Of a stretch of DNA of 64,000 bases, positions 1-9,885 are shown piece by piece; position 1 is the first letter of the stretch; every line of letters starts with the position of its first letter. The stretch covers positions 114,512-178,511 of the forward strand of contig CACRXP010000003.1 of the NCBI GenBank assembly GCA_902702965.1, written 5' to 3'. Source of the DNA: Spirometra erinaceieuropaei. Its lineage: Eukaryota; Platyhelminthes; Cestoda; Diphyllobothriidea; Diphyllobothriidae. The notes beneath the pieces were generated by a model. The model made no database searches. It was not told where the DNA came from and was given only the letters and a program-made list of their open reading frames with translations. A program made the translations under genes and the position numbers.

Positions 1-904
1 AGACCAGGTAGCACTCTGAAGGGTTTAATGGACGTTGTGTGTCTGTCATCCACTGGCTTCTTGTTTTGTTAGCCTGCATTTGTCTTGGGAGGACAGCATT
101 CGGTTTCCGGCCGTCGTCTACGCGACCCGTGAGCGAGTCTCACAGAACCCTGTCCAAGATTGCGTAGTGCAATTTGAGATGCGAAGTTCCTTGGTGATTC
201 TGGAAAACCGATTATCCGAAGGCGTCCCCGCGACAGTTTCTATCCGGTAGAATGCTGGCTTTTGACTGGATACCTTTTCAACTACGCTATGCATTCGGGA
301 AAAGTGCCGCTTAAGTAATGTGCACTTTTCCATCTGCGATGGCTATACAAATCTAGTCAAATCTTATAGGAGAGTTCCAGAAAAGCACTTCTCTCCAGGT
401 CGCTACTAGCCAGCTGTGTGTAGGTTATGCTTAACTCCCGTCCAGTTATTCTCAGGACACTGGATGAGCGGGGGATTGAAGTTTCATGGGTGTGCGTCAC
501 GTCACGCCTCGCGTTAGGGAAGCCCAACCCAATGGACGCACATACTATGCCGTGTTCCCACTGATGCGTTTACGGGCTCACTTACATATATAAACGCCGT
601 TCTAGCATACCAATGAGCACTGGGATTAAGCAGGCTCACCGCTTGAGCAAGACATGCACTCTCACGCTACTTTATGGGACTTTTAGCCCTTTGATGATTT
701 CCACCAACCGCAGGTTAGGAGAATCTGTGGCTTTTACCCGAGTACGGTTGACTATCAAGCCTTGTATAAGTATGGCACACCGGTCTCCCCTGTCTTTGCC
801 GGTAATTTTTATCGGTTATTGGTAGTTGTGCGATCTGCGGGAGCTCTGGACTTGGATCCTTATGGAAAAACACAACACTGGCGTTACATCTCGCAGCCAG
901 AATG
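1..904. other. Unassigned sequence, no gene recognised
   Basis: Only short overlapping open frames on both strands, none resembling a known family. The right part runs into a minus-strand copy of the S-unit repeat. I see nothing else that can be named. Confidence 0.4.
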
Positions 905-1262
905 AAGCACTTGACAGTTTGAATGTCGCGAGCGATTGTGTCCACCGTGTGTCCCGCGGCATGGCAAGTGCAGGTACGGTGAATAGTGCGTGAATTAATT
1001 TATGATGGCAGCGGACTTGCGCTGCACCTACCGCACCCTCTCCTCCTTCACCCAACCGAACCCAGTGTGAAAACAAAGTCTAGAGGACCAGAGGCCAAGT
1101 CGGGCGCAGTAACTTACAAGGCAAGACATCCTGTCTACGCGTATCATATGTCTGATTCGCGCTCAAAGAACCAGGGTTTCACAGAAACAGGGGGGTTCGG
1201 AACCAGGCTGAGTGGAAGTGACATAGAGACCACATGAAAGTGCCATTGCAGCCTAGTTCTCC
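905..1262 (-). repeat. S-unit repeat copy S1
   Basis: Read on the minus strand this matches the other S-unit copies. It starts with the block around 'caggctgcaatgg' (complement at 1236-1250), passes through a GGAGGAGG-rich tract and the 'gcaagtc...ataaattaattcacgc' block (about 980-1020), and ends with 'gacattcaaactgtca' (908-923). It has no coding capacity. It is diverged from the copies at 5.8, 13.6 and 15.3 kb, so it looks old. Confidence 0.65.
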
Positions 1263-1676
1263 ACTCGGAGAGGACAACCGAGTTATCCTGTCAGCAGTCT
1301 TCAAATCCAACGGCTTTTAGCGCATCGTGATAGTTTGGAAGGTCGTGGGATTGTTTATTGTATATGCGCTGAGTGCCGTGTGTCCGGAGTCCCCAGAGTC
1401 GACCTCTTTCATATCCTAGGCACTAGTGCACTGTCCTGGTGCAGGCATTGGACGCCGGTAGTTGACAGGGCTGTACAGTCTGTCGACGCGTGCCACACAC
1501 GACCTGGCCGCTGCATAACGCACCAAACGTTCGCGAAAGGGGAGTGGGAGGCTTGGGTCTTACATGCGTTTGAGTGCCACGACGACCATATGGAGAAGGA
1601 GCCGAGGATAGGCCCCTCACTTACGTTAGGGGTGCCTATCCCGTGCCCGTGGTGAGTGATGTGGGTGGGGTTCGTA
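1263..1676. other. Unassigned flank of the inverted LINE copy
   Basis: Contains a 106-codon open frame on the plus strand (1335-1655) that resembles nothing I know. It lies just outside the 5' (inverted) end of LINE copy L1, so it probably includes the original insertion target. Confidence 0.35.
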
Positions 1677-2980
1677 TCCCTGCTTCACTCCGTTGGTCAC
1701 TGCGAATGCCTCTGAGACAGCTCCGCTGTCCGTGACTCGCACCATCATACCGTCGTGCAGCTGACGCACCATCTGGATGAATCGCTCGGGACAGCCGAAT
1801 TTCTGCATGATCTTCCACAGTCCACGATTCACCGTGTCGAAGGCTTTCGTCAGGTCTACGAAGGTGGGTCTACAGGTGGGTCAGCATCTGGCACCTCTCC
1901 TGAATTTGACGGGCAGCGAAGATCATATCCGTGGTCCCGCGATGACGACGGAAGCCGCACTGGCTTTCCGGTAGAAGGCTCTGTTCCAGAAGATTATTCC
2001 GTCGGTTGAGGAGGATGCGAGCGAAGATCTTCCCGGCGATGTTCAGCAAGCAGATGCTACGGTGATTGTCGCAGAGTTGGCGGTTCGCTTTTCGCTTGTA
2101 TAGATGCACGATGATTGCGTCTTTGAAATATTGCGGGACTTCGCCTTGACGCCACATCTCCTGGAAGAGCGCAGTCAGGTGGTCCCTTAGTTGGGGACCA
2201 CCGTGCTTGTAGACCTCAGCAGGGATCGCCTCCGATCCGGGCGCTTTCCCGCTGTAGAGCTGCTACACGGCCCTGATGGTTTCCTGAAGAGATGGCGGGA
2301 GGTTGAGGTCCACGTTGGTCTCTACTTGCGGCAAGCGGACGAGTGCGGCGTCAGAGATGGTGCAGGGGCGGTTAAGGCCGCCTCGGAAGTGCTCGGCCCA
2401 TCGCTGTAGAATTCGTGTCTTCTCCGTCAGGAGGGTACTGCCATCGGCGCTGAGGAGAGGAGCGGTGCTTTCGTCGGCGGACCGCAGACAGCTTTGATCG
2501 CGGAGAAGGAGTGCTTCCATTCGTTGCGGTCCGCGTATCCTTGGATCTCCTCAGCTTCGCGAGCAGTCCAGGCGTCCTGCATCTCGCGCAGTCGTTGCTG
2601 AAGGTGGCGGCGACTGCGGTAGAAAGTAGCTCTGTTGTCGTCGGGGGGGGGGTGGTCTACGTAGGCTTTATGCAGGCGGTTCTCGGCGAGCAGGTTGCTG
2701 ATGACGGTGTCGTTGCCATCGAACCAGTCCTGGTGTTGGCGGCGTGCGCGACCGAGGACGGCTAGCGCCGTCGACCGGACTGTGTCCCGCAGTTGACACC
2801 AGTGGTTTTCCACGGAGGCTTTCTCGGCAGCGGCGGCGTCGGCAGCGATTGGAAGGTTGTCTAGCCGTTGAGCTAGCTCATTGCTGAAATGGAGATGGTG
2901 AGCGGACAAGGACAACAAGGCAATATTCATCTTACCTGGGGGTCGCTTACCTTGTGGTCTCCTGCGAGGCTATAGGCGAA
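1677..2980 (-). pseudogene. Zinc-finger LINE copy L1, inverted 5' part: endonuclease tail, linker, RT fingers/palm
   Basis: Read on the minus strand this is the middle of a non-LTR retrotransposon ORF. It begins (2980-2930) with the arginine/proline-rich end of the APE endonuclease domain (RRPQGKRPPGK). The linker (2930-2430) contains WCQLRDTVRSTAL and the HQDWFDGND/LLAENRLHKAYV block. The RT fingers (2520-1870) include FKDAIIVHLYKRK, LLNIAGKIFARILLNR and SQCGFRRHRGTTDMIFAARQ. The RT palm entry (1832-1678) contains LWKIMQKFGCPERF and FAVTNGVKQG. Homology stops abruptly after GVKQG at about 1677. A frameshift with a short deletion near 1870 and at least one stop break the frame. The next residues of the RT resume at 2981 on the opposite strand, so this segment and 2981-4603 are one insertion with an inverted 5' part. 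The clade within APE-type LINEs (jockey/RTE relatives) is not resolved. Confidence 0.88.
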
Positions 2981-4603
2981 TACGCCTACCCTCTTTAGTC
3001 TTATGTTCTCTGCCATGCTGATGGACGCCTGCCGTGATGAACGCCCTGGGATCCTCATCGCCTACAGGACGGACGGCCGCCTTTTGAATCAACGTCGGAT
3101 GCACCTCCAATCACGCGTATCCACAACCCCCGTTCACGAACTTCTCTTCGCCGACGACTGCGCCCAGAGCACCACCTCGAAAGAGGACATGCAACGGAGC
3201 ATGGACCTCTTCTCCGCCGCCTGCTAGAACTTCGCTCGGGTCATCAACGCGCAGAAGACGATGGCCATACATCAACCGCCACCCAACACAGCCGCTCCTC
3301 CCAACGCGTCGCTAATCAACGTGAACGGAACCCAACTGCAAGTGGTGGGAAACTTCCCGTACCTGGGCAGCACCCTCTCCTGTAACACCAAAATCGATGA
3401 CGAAGTCGCTCGCAGGATCTCGAAAGCCAGTCAAGCCTTCGGCCGCCTCCAAAGCACAGTTTGGAATCGTCACGGTCTCCAACTGAGCACGAAGCTGAAG
3501 ATGTATAAGGCCGTCATCCTGCCGACGCTGCTGTACGGAGCGGAGACTTGGACAGTGTACACAAAGCAGGCACGCCGACTGAACCACTTCCACCTTAGTT
3601 GTCTTCGTCGCATCCTGAGGCTGAGCTGGCAGAATCGCATCCCCGACACTGACGTACTGGAACGGACGGGAATCCTCAATATCTACACCATGTTGAGACA
3701 AATGCAGCTGCGTCGGAGCGGCCACCTGGTGCGCATGGACGACGAGCGACTACCCAAACGACTCATCTACGGAGACGTCGCGACGGGTTCTCGCTGCCAA
3801 GGAGGCCAAATTCGTCGATACAAGAATACTCTGAAGTCCTCCCTGAAGCGTCTGCAAATTAACCCGACCAAATGGGAAGAGCTCGCCCTCGACCGACCGA
3901 CCTGGAGAAGGACAGTGAAGACAAGCGCTGCGATCCATGAAGCCAACCGCATCGCCGCTGCCAAAGTGAAACGCGAAGCACGCAAATCACAGCTGCGCTC
4001 ACTCCGCAACGCCGACTCACAACCGCTTCCCACGTGTCCTCGGTGTCAACGCACATTCGGGGCACGAATTGGACTCATTGGACACCTTCGGGTCAACTGT
4101 ACCTCTCGGACCGCACTATCAGCCGTCCCTCCGCCCGCCTCTTCCTCGTCCTCTCCGCCGTCAACTAACTTTGACTACTCTTCTGAACCACCACTTCCAT
4201 CCTCCTCCACGCCAGCCTTCTCCTCCTCTTCCTCCTCCCCCCCCTCCTCGTCCTCCAACTTTTCCTCCTTCTCCTCCATAGCACCAACGACGGCCGTTCT
4301 GGCGGCTGTCACGCACGACAACACCGCACACATCCCCGACACTACAACAGACACCACGCCTACAACCTCCGACTCCAGAGGTGAGGACCAGGACTACACC
4401 TGCCCTCATTGCGATCGCACCTTCACCTCACACATCGGCCTGGTCGGCCACTTGCGAATCCATCCCACAGAGACTGGCGAACCAGTGCCTGGAGCACCAA
4501 CCTACACCCACCGCACTCGCCTCCACTGCCACACTGCCCTCGCCCCTTCACGCATCGCATGGGCCTATTCGGCCACATGCGCATTCACGACGATCTGCGG
4601 TAG
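2981..4603 (+). pseudogene. Zinc-finger LINE copy L1, 3' part: RT active-site half, thumb, C2H2 fingers
   Basis: Opens in mid-RT with the segment ending PTLFSLMFSAMLMD at 2985. The catalytic box reads LLFADDC (about 3145). One TAG at 3225-3227 interrupts an otherwise continuous frame that goes on through [44 protein letters not shown] and [19 protein letters not shown] (about 3730-3780). A C-x2-C-x12-H-x4-C finger lies at about 4033-4100, then a Ser/Pro-rich spacer. A classical C-x2-C-x12-H-x3-H finger lies at 4400-4463. A third finger (about 4530-4590, [10 protein letters not shown]) is in the next frame, so a frameshift lies near 4500-4540, and the family stop is TAG at 4601-4603. It encodes part of a target-primed reverse transcriptase and is non-functional because of the stop, the frameshift and the rearrangement. 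Confidence 0.9.
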
Positions 4604-4637
4604 ACAACCGCCGACTACACCACACCGTTACACCCTC

Positions 4638-5163
4638 NNNNNNNNNNNNNNNNNNNNNNNNNNNNNNNNNNNNNNNNNNNNNNNNNNNNNNNNNNNNNNN
4701 NNNNNNNNNNNNNNNNNNNNNNNNNNNNNNNNNNNNNNNNNNNNNNNNNNNNNNNNNNNNNNNNNNNNNNNNNNNNNNNNNNNNNNNNNNNNNNNNNNNN
4801 NNNNNNNNNNNNNNNNNNNNNNNNNNNNNNNNNNNNNNNNNNNNNNNNNNNNNNNNNNNNNNNNNNNNNNNNNNNNNNNNNNNNNNNNNNNNNNNNNNNN
4901 NNNNNNNNNNNNNNNNNNNNNNNNNNNNNNNNNNNNNNNNNNNNNNNNNNNNNNNNNNNNNNNNNNNNNNNNNNNNNNNNNNNNNNNNNNNNNNNNNNNN
5001 NNNNNNNNNNNNNNNNNNNNNNNNNNNNNNNNNNNNNNNNNNNNNNNNNNNNNNNNNNNNNNNNNNNNNNNNNNNNNNNNNNNNNNNNNNNNNNNNNNNN
5101 NNNNNNNNNNNNNNNNNNNNNNNNNNNNNNNNNNNNNNNNNNNNNNNNNNNNNNNNNNNNNNN
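4638..5163. other. Assembly gap (526 N)
   Basis: Run of N in the 3' UTR of LINE copy L1, ending directly at an (ACC)n tract. Translations that cross it are artefacts. Confidence 1.
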
Positions 5164-5204
5164 ACCACCACCACCACCACCACCACCACCACCACCACCA
5201 CCAC
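5164..5204 (+). repeat. (ACC)n microsatellite at gap edge
   Basis: At least 13 uninterrupted ACC triplets immediately right of the N run. The true length is unknown because the array borders the gap and probably caused it. Confidence 0.97.
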
Positions 5205-5792
5205 ACAGCAACACTCACCCACCGCAAGCACACAACTGCCACCTCCCATGCAAGTGGGAAGTGTGCATCTCGACTCAGTTCCCATGCGGCTTCGGCTGCA
5301 CGGGCGACTTGAATCCGAGACTATCCCGACATGTCAAGCGTCGTGGATAGGAAGGCTGCTGTTTGACGCCCCTACTCGGACCACGCTGTTCGTCGCGTTG
5401 TATGTGTGTGTGTTGTGTGGAGTGACGGACTGGTGGGCTGAAACAGCACCTTCCACGACCCTCTCACGCAAGTGAGAGACACGCCGTTCAACCCCCGTTG
5501 TGCGAAATCCTGGTGTGTGTGTCTGGGGGGCCAGGTCGTGCGCGTGGTGCACGCAGTCACGGTCAGTCGACCCTGACAGCCACCGCGCCCAAACTCCAGT
5601 ATGCTGACCGGCTCGGACAATGACTGGGATGTGGGAATTGGAAGGGCGAGTGAGGTCGACGGCTCAGCGCACTTCCTCCTCACTATAAACAATCTGACGC
5701 GCTTGAGGCTATCACGGTGCGCTAAAAGCCGTGGCTTGAAAGGTTACCAACTGACGGGATAACTTGGACTTCCAGCTGGACTGGAGGTCTGA
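5205..5792 (+). repeat. 3' UTR of zinc-finger LINE L1 plus shared downstream block
   Basis: Not coding. 5220-5450 is collinear with the tails of LINE copies at 11.6-11.9 kb (minus strand) and 13.0-13.25 kb. Shared marks are an 'aactgccacctcccat..aagtg' block and a 'gtgg(a)cggactggtgggctga' block. 5560-5792 is collinear with 13331-13555 (gcggctgaccggctcggac... and 'aaaagccgtggcttgaaag'). Confidence 0.7.
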
Positions 5793-6200
5793 GAGTCAGG
5801 CTGCAATGGCTCCTTCTTAATGTGGCCTCTATGGCATTCCCACCACTGTGTGGGATCCGAGCCAGGCGTCGGCGGCACGCCTAGGTGCGGCTTCGGTCGC
5901 GCCAGCCTCCAATCTCTGTTGTGTTGGTGAAAATCCTGATTATTTGTTATGTGGACCAGGGGGTGTGGTGGAACGCCAAGACGAGGATCGGTCCGAGCCA
6001 CTCACCTGCGGCCTCCCTCGTCCCCGGTCTTCTTGACTCTGTCTTGACACCGGGCTCAGGCGGGGGAGGAGGAGAGAGTGTAGGTAGATGCAGCGCACGT
6101 CTAATGGCACTATAAACCCCTGCGCAAGTCATCGTCCCTGCTCCCACCGCTGCTGCTGTGGAGCACACGCTGGACATCATCGAAATCGATTGTCGAGCTA
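5793..6200 (+). repeat. S-unit repeat copy S2 (X head)
   Basis: Head block: 'caggctgcaatggctcc', 'atgtggcctctatggcattcccacc', then 'gggatccgagcc' at about 5850, which resembles a pol III B box. 3' module: 'aaatcctgat...tgtggaccagggg', 'cttcttgactctgtcttgacacc', 'ggaggaggagagagtg', 'agatgcagcgcacgtc', 'gcgcaagtcatcgtccctgctcccacc', ending near 'cgattgtcgagctatc'. Non-coding. Confidence 0.72.
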
Positions 6201-6265
6201 TCGGGTGGGGTTCGTGGCTTTGACCTCGTAATCAGCCCAGTGTGTGTTGTGTGCAGTGGCGGACT

Positions 6266-6440
6266 GGTGAACTGAGAGCCAGGATGCAATAGCTCCCTTT
6301 TAATGTGGCCTCTATGGCACTCCCACTCAGTGGGGTTCGAGCCGCCCCTCCATTTTGCTCTAGTATAGTATCCTGGTCAATCATTCTTTGTGAACCAGGT
6401 GGTAAGCCTAGGTGCGGGCTTAAGCCGTGCCAACCACCTG
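6266..6440 (+). repeat. S-unit repeat copy S3, 3' truncated
   Basis: Second X-head copy directly downstream of S2. It carries the best B-box-like match in the family ('ggggttcgagcc', about 6330-6341), 26 bases after 'tggcctctatgg', which could be a degenerate A box. It runs into the minus-strand LINE L7 near 6440. Confidence 0.62.
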
Positions 6441-8140
6441 CGTGTTGGCGGTGGTGGTGGTTGACGGAGCGGCGGGTGGGATCTCACCAATGCTGAGACG
6501 ATGGTCATCGCCACAGAGGTTGTGACATTGATTCCGTGGGTGGTGAGTGGCGACAGCGGCTGAGCACCGTTAATGTGCTTTCCGTTGCTGGTGGTCGTCC
6601 TCTTGGAGTTAGCGACGATGCAGATGTTTGCGAAGTGGGTAAAGTTTTCGGGTTATTGTTGCATTAGCTCAAAAAGTGTCCGACGAGGTATCCCTACGCA
6701 GAATGTCCGTTGACAGCGGGGACATGGTACGAAGAGTGGAGTGTTGGCGGTTTGGGTCGGAGGCGCTTGAAGCTTGTGAACCGCACCTTATGACAGCGAA
6801 GATCTGGTTGAATTCCCATATTGCTGCCAGTCTTCACTACTCTTCGCCTGACTGTTCGATTCTAAGCAACCTCCTCGTAGGTCTCCAAGTTGATTTGTAG
6901 ATTCTTGACCGGAATTTGCAATGTCCGTGTAACGTCGTTTCCGTCCTTAATGTTGATGGGCACTTGTGACAAGGTCGCCGTAGAGTGGCCGCTTTGGTAC
7001 GGGCACGTCATCCATCCTCTCTACCTGGCCGTACCATTGTAGTTGGATCTGTCTTAGCATAGCATGTGTGTTGAGCATTCCACTTCATCTGAGAACTTCC
7101 ATGTCTGGGACTCTGGCTTGCCACCCCAGCCTCAATCTTCTCCGGAGGTCGCTGAGGTGGCGGTGATTGAGTTTCCTGACTTGTTTGTTGTAGCCTATCT
7201 ATGTCTTCGTCCCGCAGAGCAGCGTCATCAGGACTGCCGTCCTGCACATTCTGAGTTTCCCATTAAGTTCAAGTGCACGATGGCTTCAGACTGAGGGCTG
7301 CAGCTTTCTGCAGGCCTGGCTGGCTCTGGAGATCTTGGAATTTGTTGAAATTGTACTTCCGAGGTATCCAAACTCGTCAACTACTAACGCCGACTTGGGA
7401 TTCATTGTAGTCCGCTTTTGAAGCCGGTTGGTGTATGACCACTGTCTTCTCTGTGCCTAAGGCCGTTTCGAAGCCGGAGCAGCCGGAAGTCAAGAGGTCC
7501 ACTCTCCACACGACGCCCTCCTCCGTTGTGATATTTATCACTCAGTCATCCTCGAACAACCGATCGTGGATGCTAACCTTGAATACTACGAATATGCCTT
7601 CAGTAAACTAATGCTAAGCTGTTTTTCGTTGGTTTGGCTTTTTTTTATGTCGATTCTCGGTCGCTCCATAAGGATAGCGGACACCATGAGATTGAATAAG
7701 GCAGGGCGAACACGCAGCCCATCTTCCTTTCACTGGTCACCGCGAACGCTTCAGAAATTACACCGTTGTCCCTGACACGAGCCATCATCCCATCGTAAAG
7801 TTGGCGCAACATTTGTGTGGAATGCTCCGGACATACACATTTCATCATGATTGACTGAGTCAGAGTTCTTCGTTAACTCAATGAAAGTGCTGTAGAGGTT
7901 GGCCCTTGTATCCCTTACTTCTCCAGCTGTTGATGAGTTTGAGCATCATGTTCATGGTTCCGCAGCTCATACGGGATCGAGGTCGGCTTTCTCGGAGAAG
8001 TCCCTGTTACAAGCGCGTTTTCGGATGGTTAGGTAGGACGCAGCCTAAGATGCTCCCTGCGATTTTCAGTAAAGAGACGTCTCCGTGATCTTCATAGCAT
8101 CGGTTTCCTATTCGCTTGTATATATTTTGCAGGCATTGTA
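6441..8140 (-). pseudogene. Zinc-finger LINE copy L7: RT to pre-finger region, heavily decayed
   Basis: On the minus strand, from 8140 downward: RT fingers (YKR.GNR...DHGDVSLLKIAGSILG, about 8130-8030), RT palm (SQMLRQLYDGMMARVRDNGVISEAFAVT, about 7840-7730, followed by GCV.A), the EKTVVIHQP block (about 7460), the YLGS-type block (about 7390), the thumb in shifted frames (RKLNH.HLS.LRRRLRLGWQARVPD, about 7200-7110; HAMLRQIQLQW, about 7060), MDDVP.PKRPLYGDLVT (about 7015-6960) and the basic stretch before the fingers (about 6700). Many stops and frameshifts. It abuts copy L2 on the same strand, and the two overlap in RT sequence, so they are separate copies or a partial duplication. Confidence 0.8.
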
Positions 8141-8224
8141 GTCGCAGATAGTCGCATGGGGGCCTGCATGCACCTGCAGCTGAGGAGATGCCCGTCAGCC
8201 GTTGTCCATGATGTGCTGAGGAAT

Positions 8225-9885
8225 CACTAGCATTAAGTATTTTTTTGCATGATTTTCCGCAAACCCTCACGGTTCACCGTGTCGAAGGCTTTCTTAAAGT
8301 CAACGAAGGTAGTGTAGATGTGGGTTCGCGTTTCCTGGAACTTCTCTTGAAGCTGGCGAACGAAAAAGACCATGTCGATGCTGCCGCGGTGTCGTCGGAA
8401 GACGCATTGGCTTTCCAGTAGTAGTCTTTGCTCGAGGGTCTGTCGAGACGATTGAGAAGGCGAGCAAAGAGCTTTCCAGTGATACTGAGTAGCGAGGGGC
8501 CTCTGTGGTTATCAGAGTTGCCGGCTACCTTTGCGCTTGTAGAAATGGACGATGATGACGTCCTGGATGTCCTGAGCGACCCGTTCCCAGCGCCACATCT
8601 GCTGGAATAGCGCCGTGAGTTGGTCCATCAGTCGGCGGTCGCCGTGCTTATAGATTTCATTTGGGATCGTATCGAAGCCTGGTGCTTTATCACTGGATCG
8701 CCGTCGGTTGCGAACGGTTTCTGGAATAGAAGGTGTGAGATCCAGGCAAGTGCTGATTTCCACCTGAGGACGCCGGTCGATGGCGGCGTCGGAGATTGTA
8801 GACGAACGGTTGAGGACGCCACTGGAATGTTCGACCCAGTACTTCGGAATGTACAACTTTTCCATCAGAAGTGTTAAGCCATCGGAGCGGAGAAGCCGCG
8901 CGATTCCTTTCGTTGGGTCTTCGTAGATGGTCTTGGTCGCACCGAAAAGATCCTTTGATTCATTGCGCTAGGCATACGTTTGGATTGCCTCAGCCTTGCA
9001 AGCCAAACGGGCGTCCTGGATTTTTAGCAACCGCTGTTGCGCAAGGCGGCGACATTGGTTAAAGGCCGTTTTGTTTTAATCAGTAGAACGGTCGAGTTAG
9101 GTTCCATTCACTCCGTTCATTTTGGCAGGCAGGTTACTGATGGCGGCGTCATTTTCGCCAGACCAGCCCTGACGCTAGCAACATGCGCGGCCGAGGATAC
9201 CCGGAGCGTTCGAATGAACAGCTTCTCGCATTTGGCATCGTCAAGTCTCCAGAGAGGCGTTCTCATCTGGCGCCTGCAGGCCTTCCAGTCGCTGGGTCAC
9301 TTGATTGCTGAAATGTAAACGGTGAGCAGGCATAAACAGCAAGACGATATTTAACCAAGAACCTGGTGGCCACTTTCCTTGTGGCCTTCTGCAGGGTTGC
9401 GGACGGAGCCTCATCTTGCAGATGACGAGGCGGTTACCCGTCCAGCCACCGGCGTCACAGATCACCTTAGTCACTATCACGTCCTGTCGATCACGCCGCC
9501 GAAAGAGAACAAAGTCCAGTAGCTGCCAGCACCGCGATCGGGGATGCAACCGAGTGGCCTGCTTCCGCATCGGCAGGCGGAAGAGGGCGTTGGTAGGCAG
9601 GAGGCGGTGCTTTGCGCAGGTTCGCAGGAGGAGAGGGAGACCATTGTCGTTGTAGCCGCCTATTCCGTGAGGACCCAGTACTCCCATCGAGGCAGCGCGG
9701 TCTGCCCCGACGCGAGCATTGAAGTGGCTGCTGGGCAGAGCATAGCTCCGAGGTGCCACGGGTGAGAGCGGGGTGCCAGTTAATAGACGCCAGACGTAAT
9801 TAAAACTAACAAACACTTGAAGTGACCTGCTACGACCACCACGTGGACCCACAACCGGAGACCCCTACACACCCCAACGACTGTA
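8225..9885 (-). pseudogene. Zinc-finger LINE copy L2, inverted 5' part: leader, endonuclease, linker, RT
   Basis: On the minus strand: a non-coding leader (9885-9760) shared with the copy at 12.5-12.65 kb; APE endonuclease C-terminal half (9745-9420) with HFNARVGAD, GVLGPHGIGGYNDNG, LHPRSR.WQLLDFVLFRRRDRQDVIVTK and a GWTGNRLVI block where the catalytic His position (usually DHR) is altered; RRPQGKWPPG; linker; RT fingers (8865-8512) with VEHSSGVLNR, LDLTPSIPETVR, KAPGFDTIPNEIYKHG, QDVIIVHFYKRKGSRQL; and a frameshifted continuation to KKAFDTVNREGLRKIMQK near 8235. The leader joins the middle of the endonuclease, so the first half of that domain is deleted. Non-functional. Confidence 0.85.

Noticed and set aside
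3261..5312. A 683-codon open frame with a poly-His stretch
   Set aside because: It crosses 526 N, and the His run is the (ACC)n array read in one frame. Only the part up to about 4530 is real LINE coding sequence.
6325..6345. B-box-like GGTTCGAGCC as a tRNA gene
   Set aside because: No cloverleaf, anticodon stem or acceptor stem can be drawn around it, and it recurs in S-unit copies.
9416..9765. Plus-strand Arg-rich frames
   Set aside because: Antisense shadows of the minus-strand endonuclease domain of LINE copy L2.
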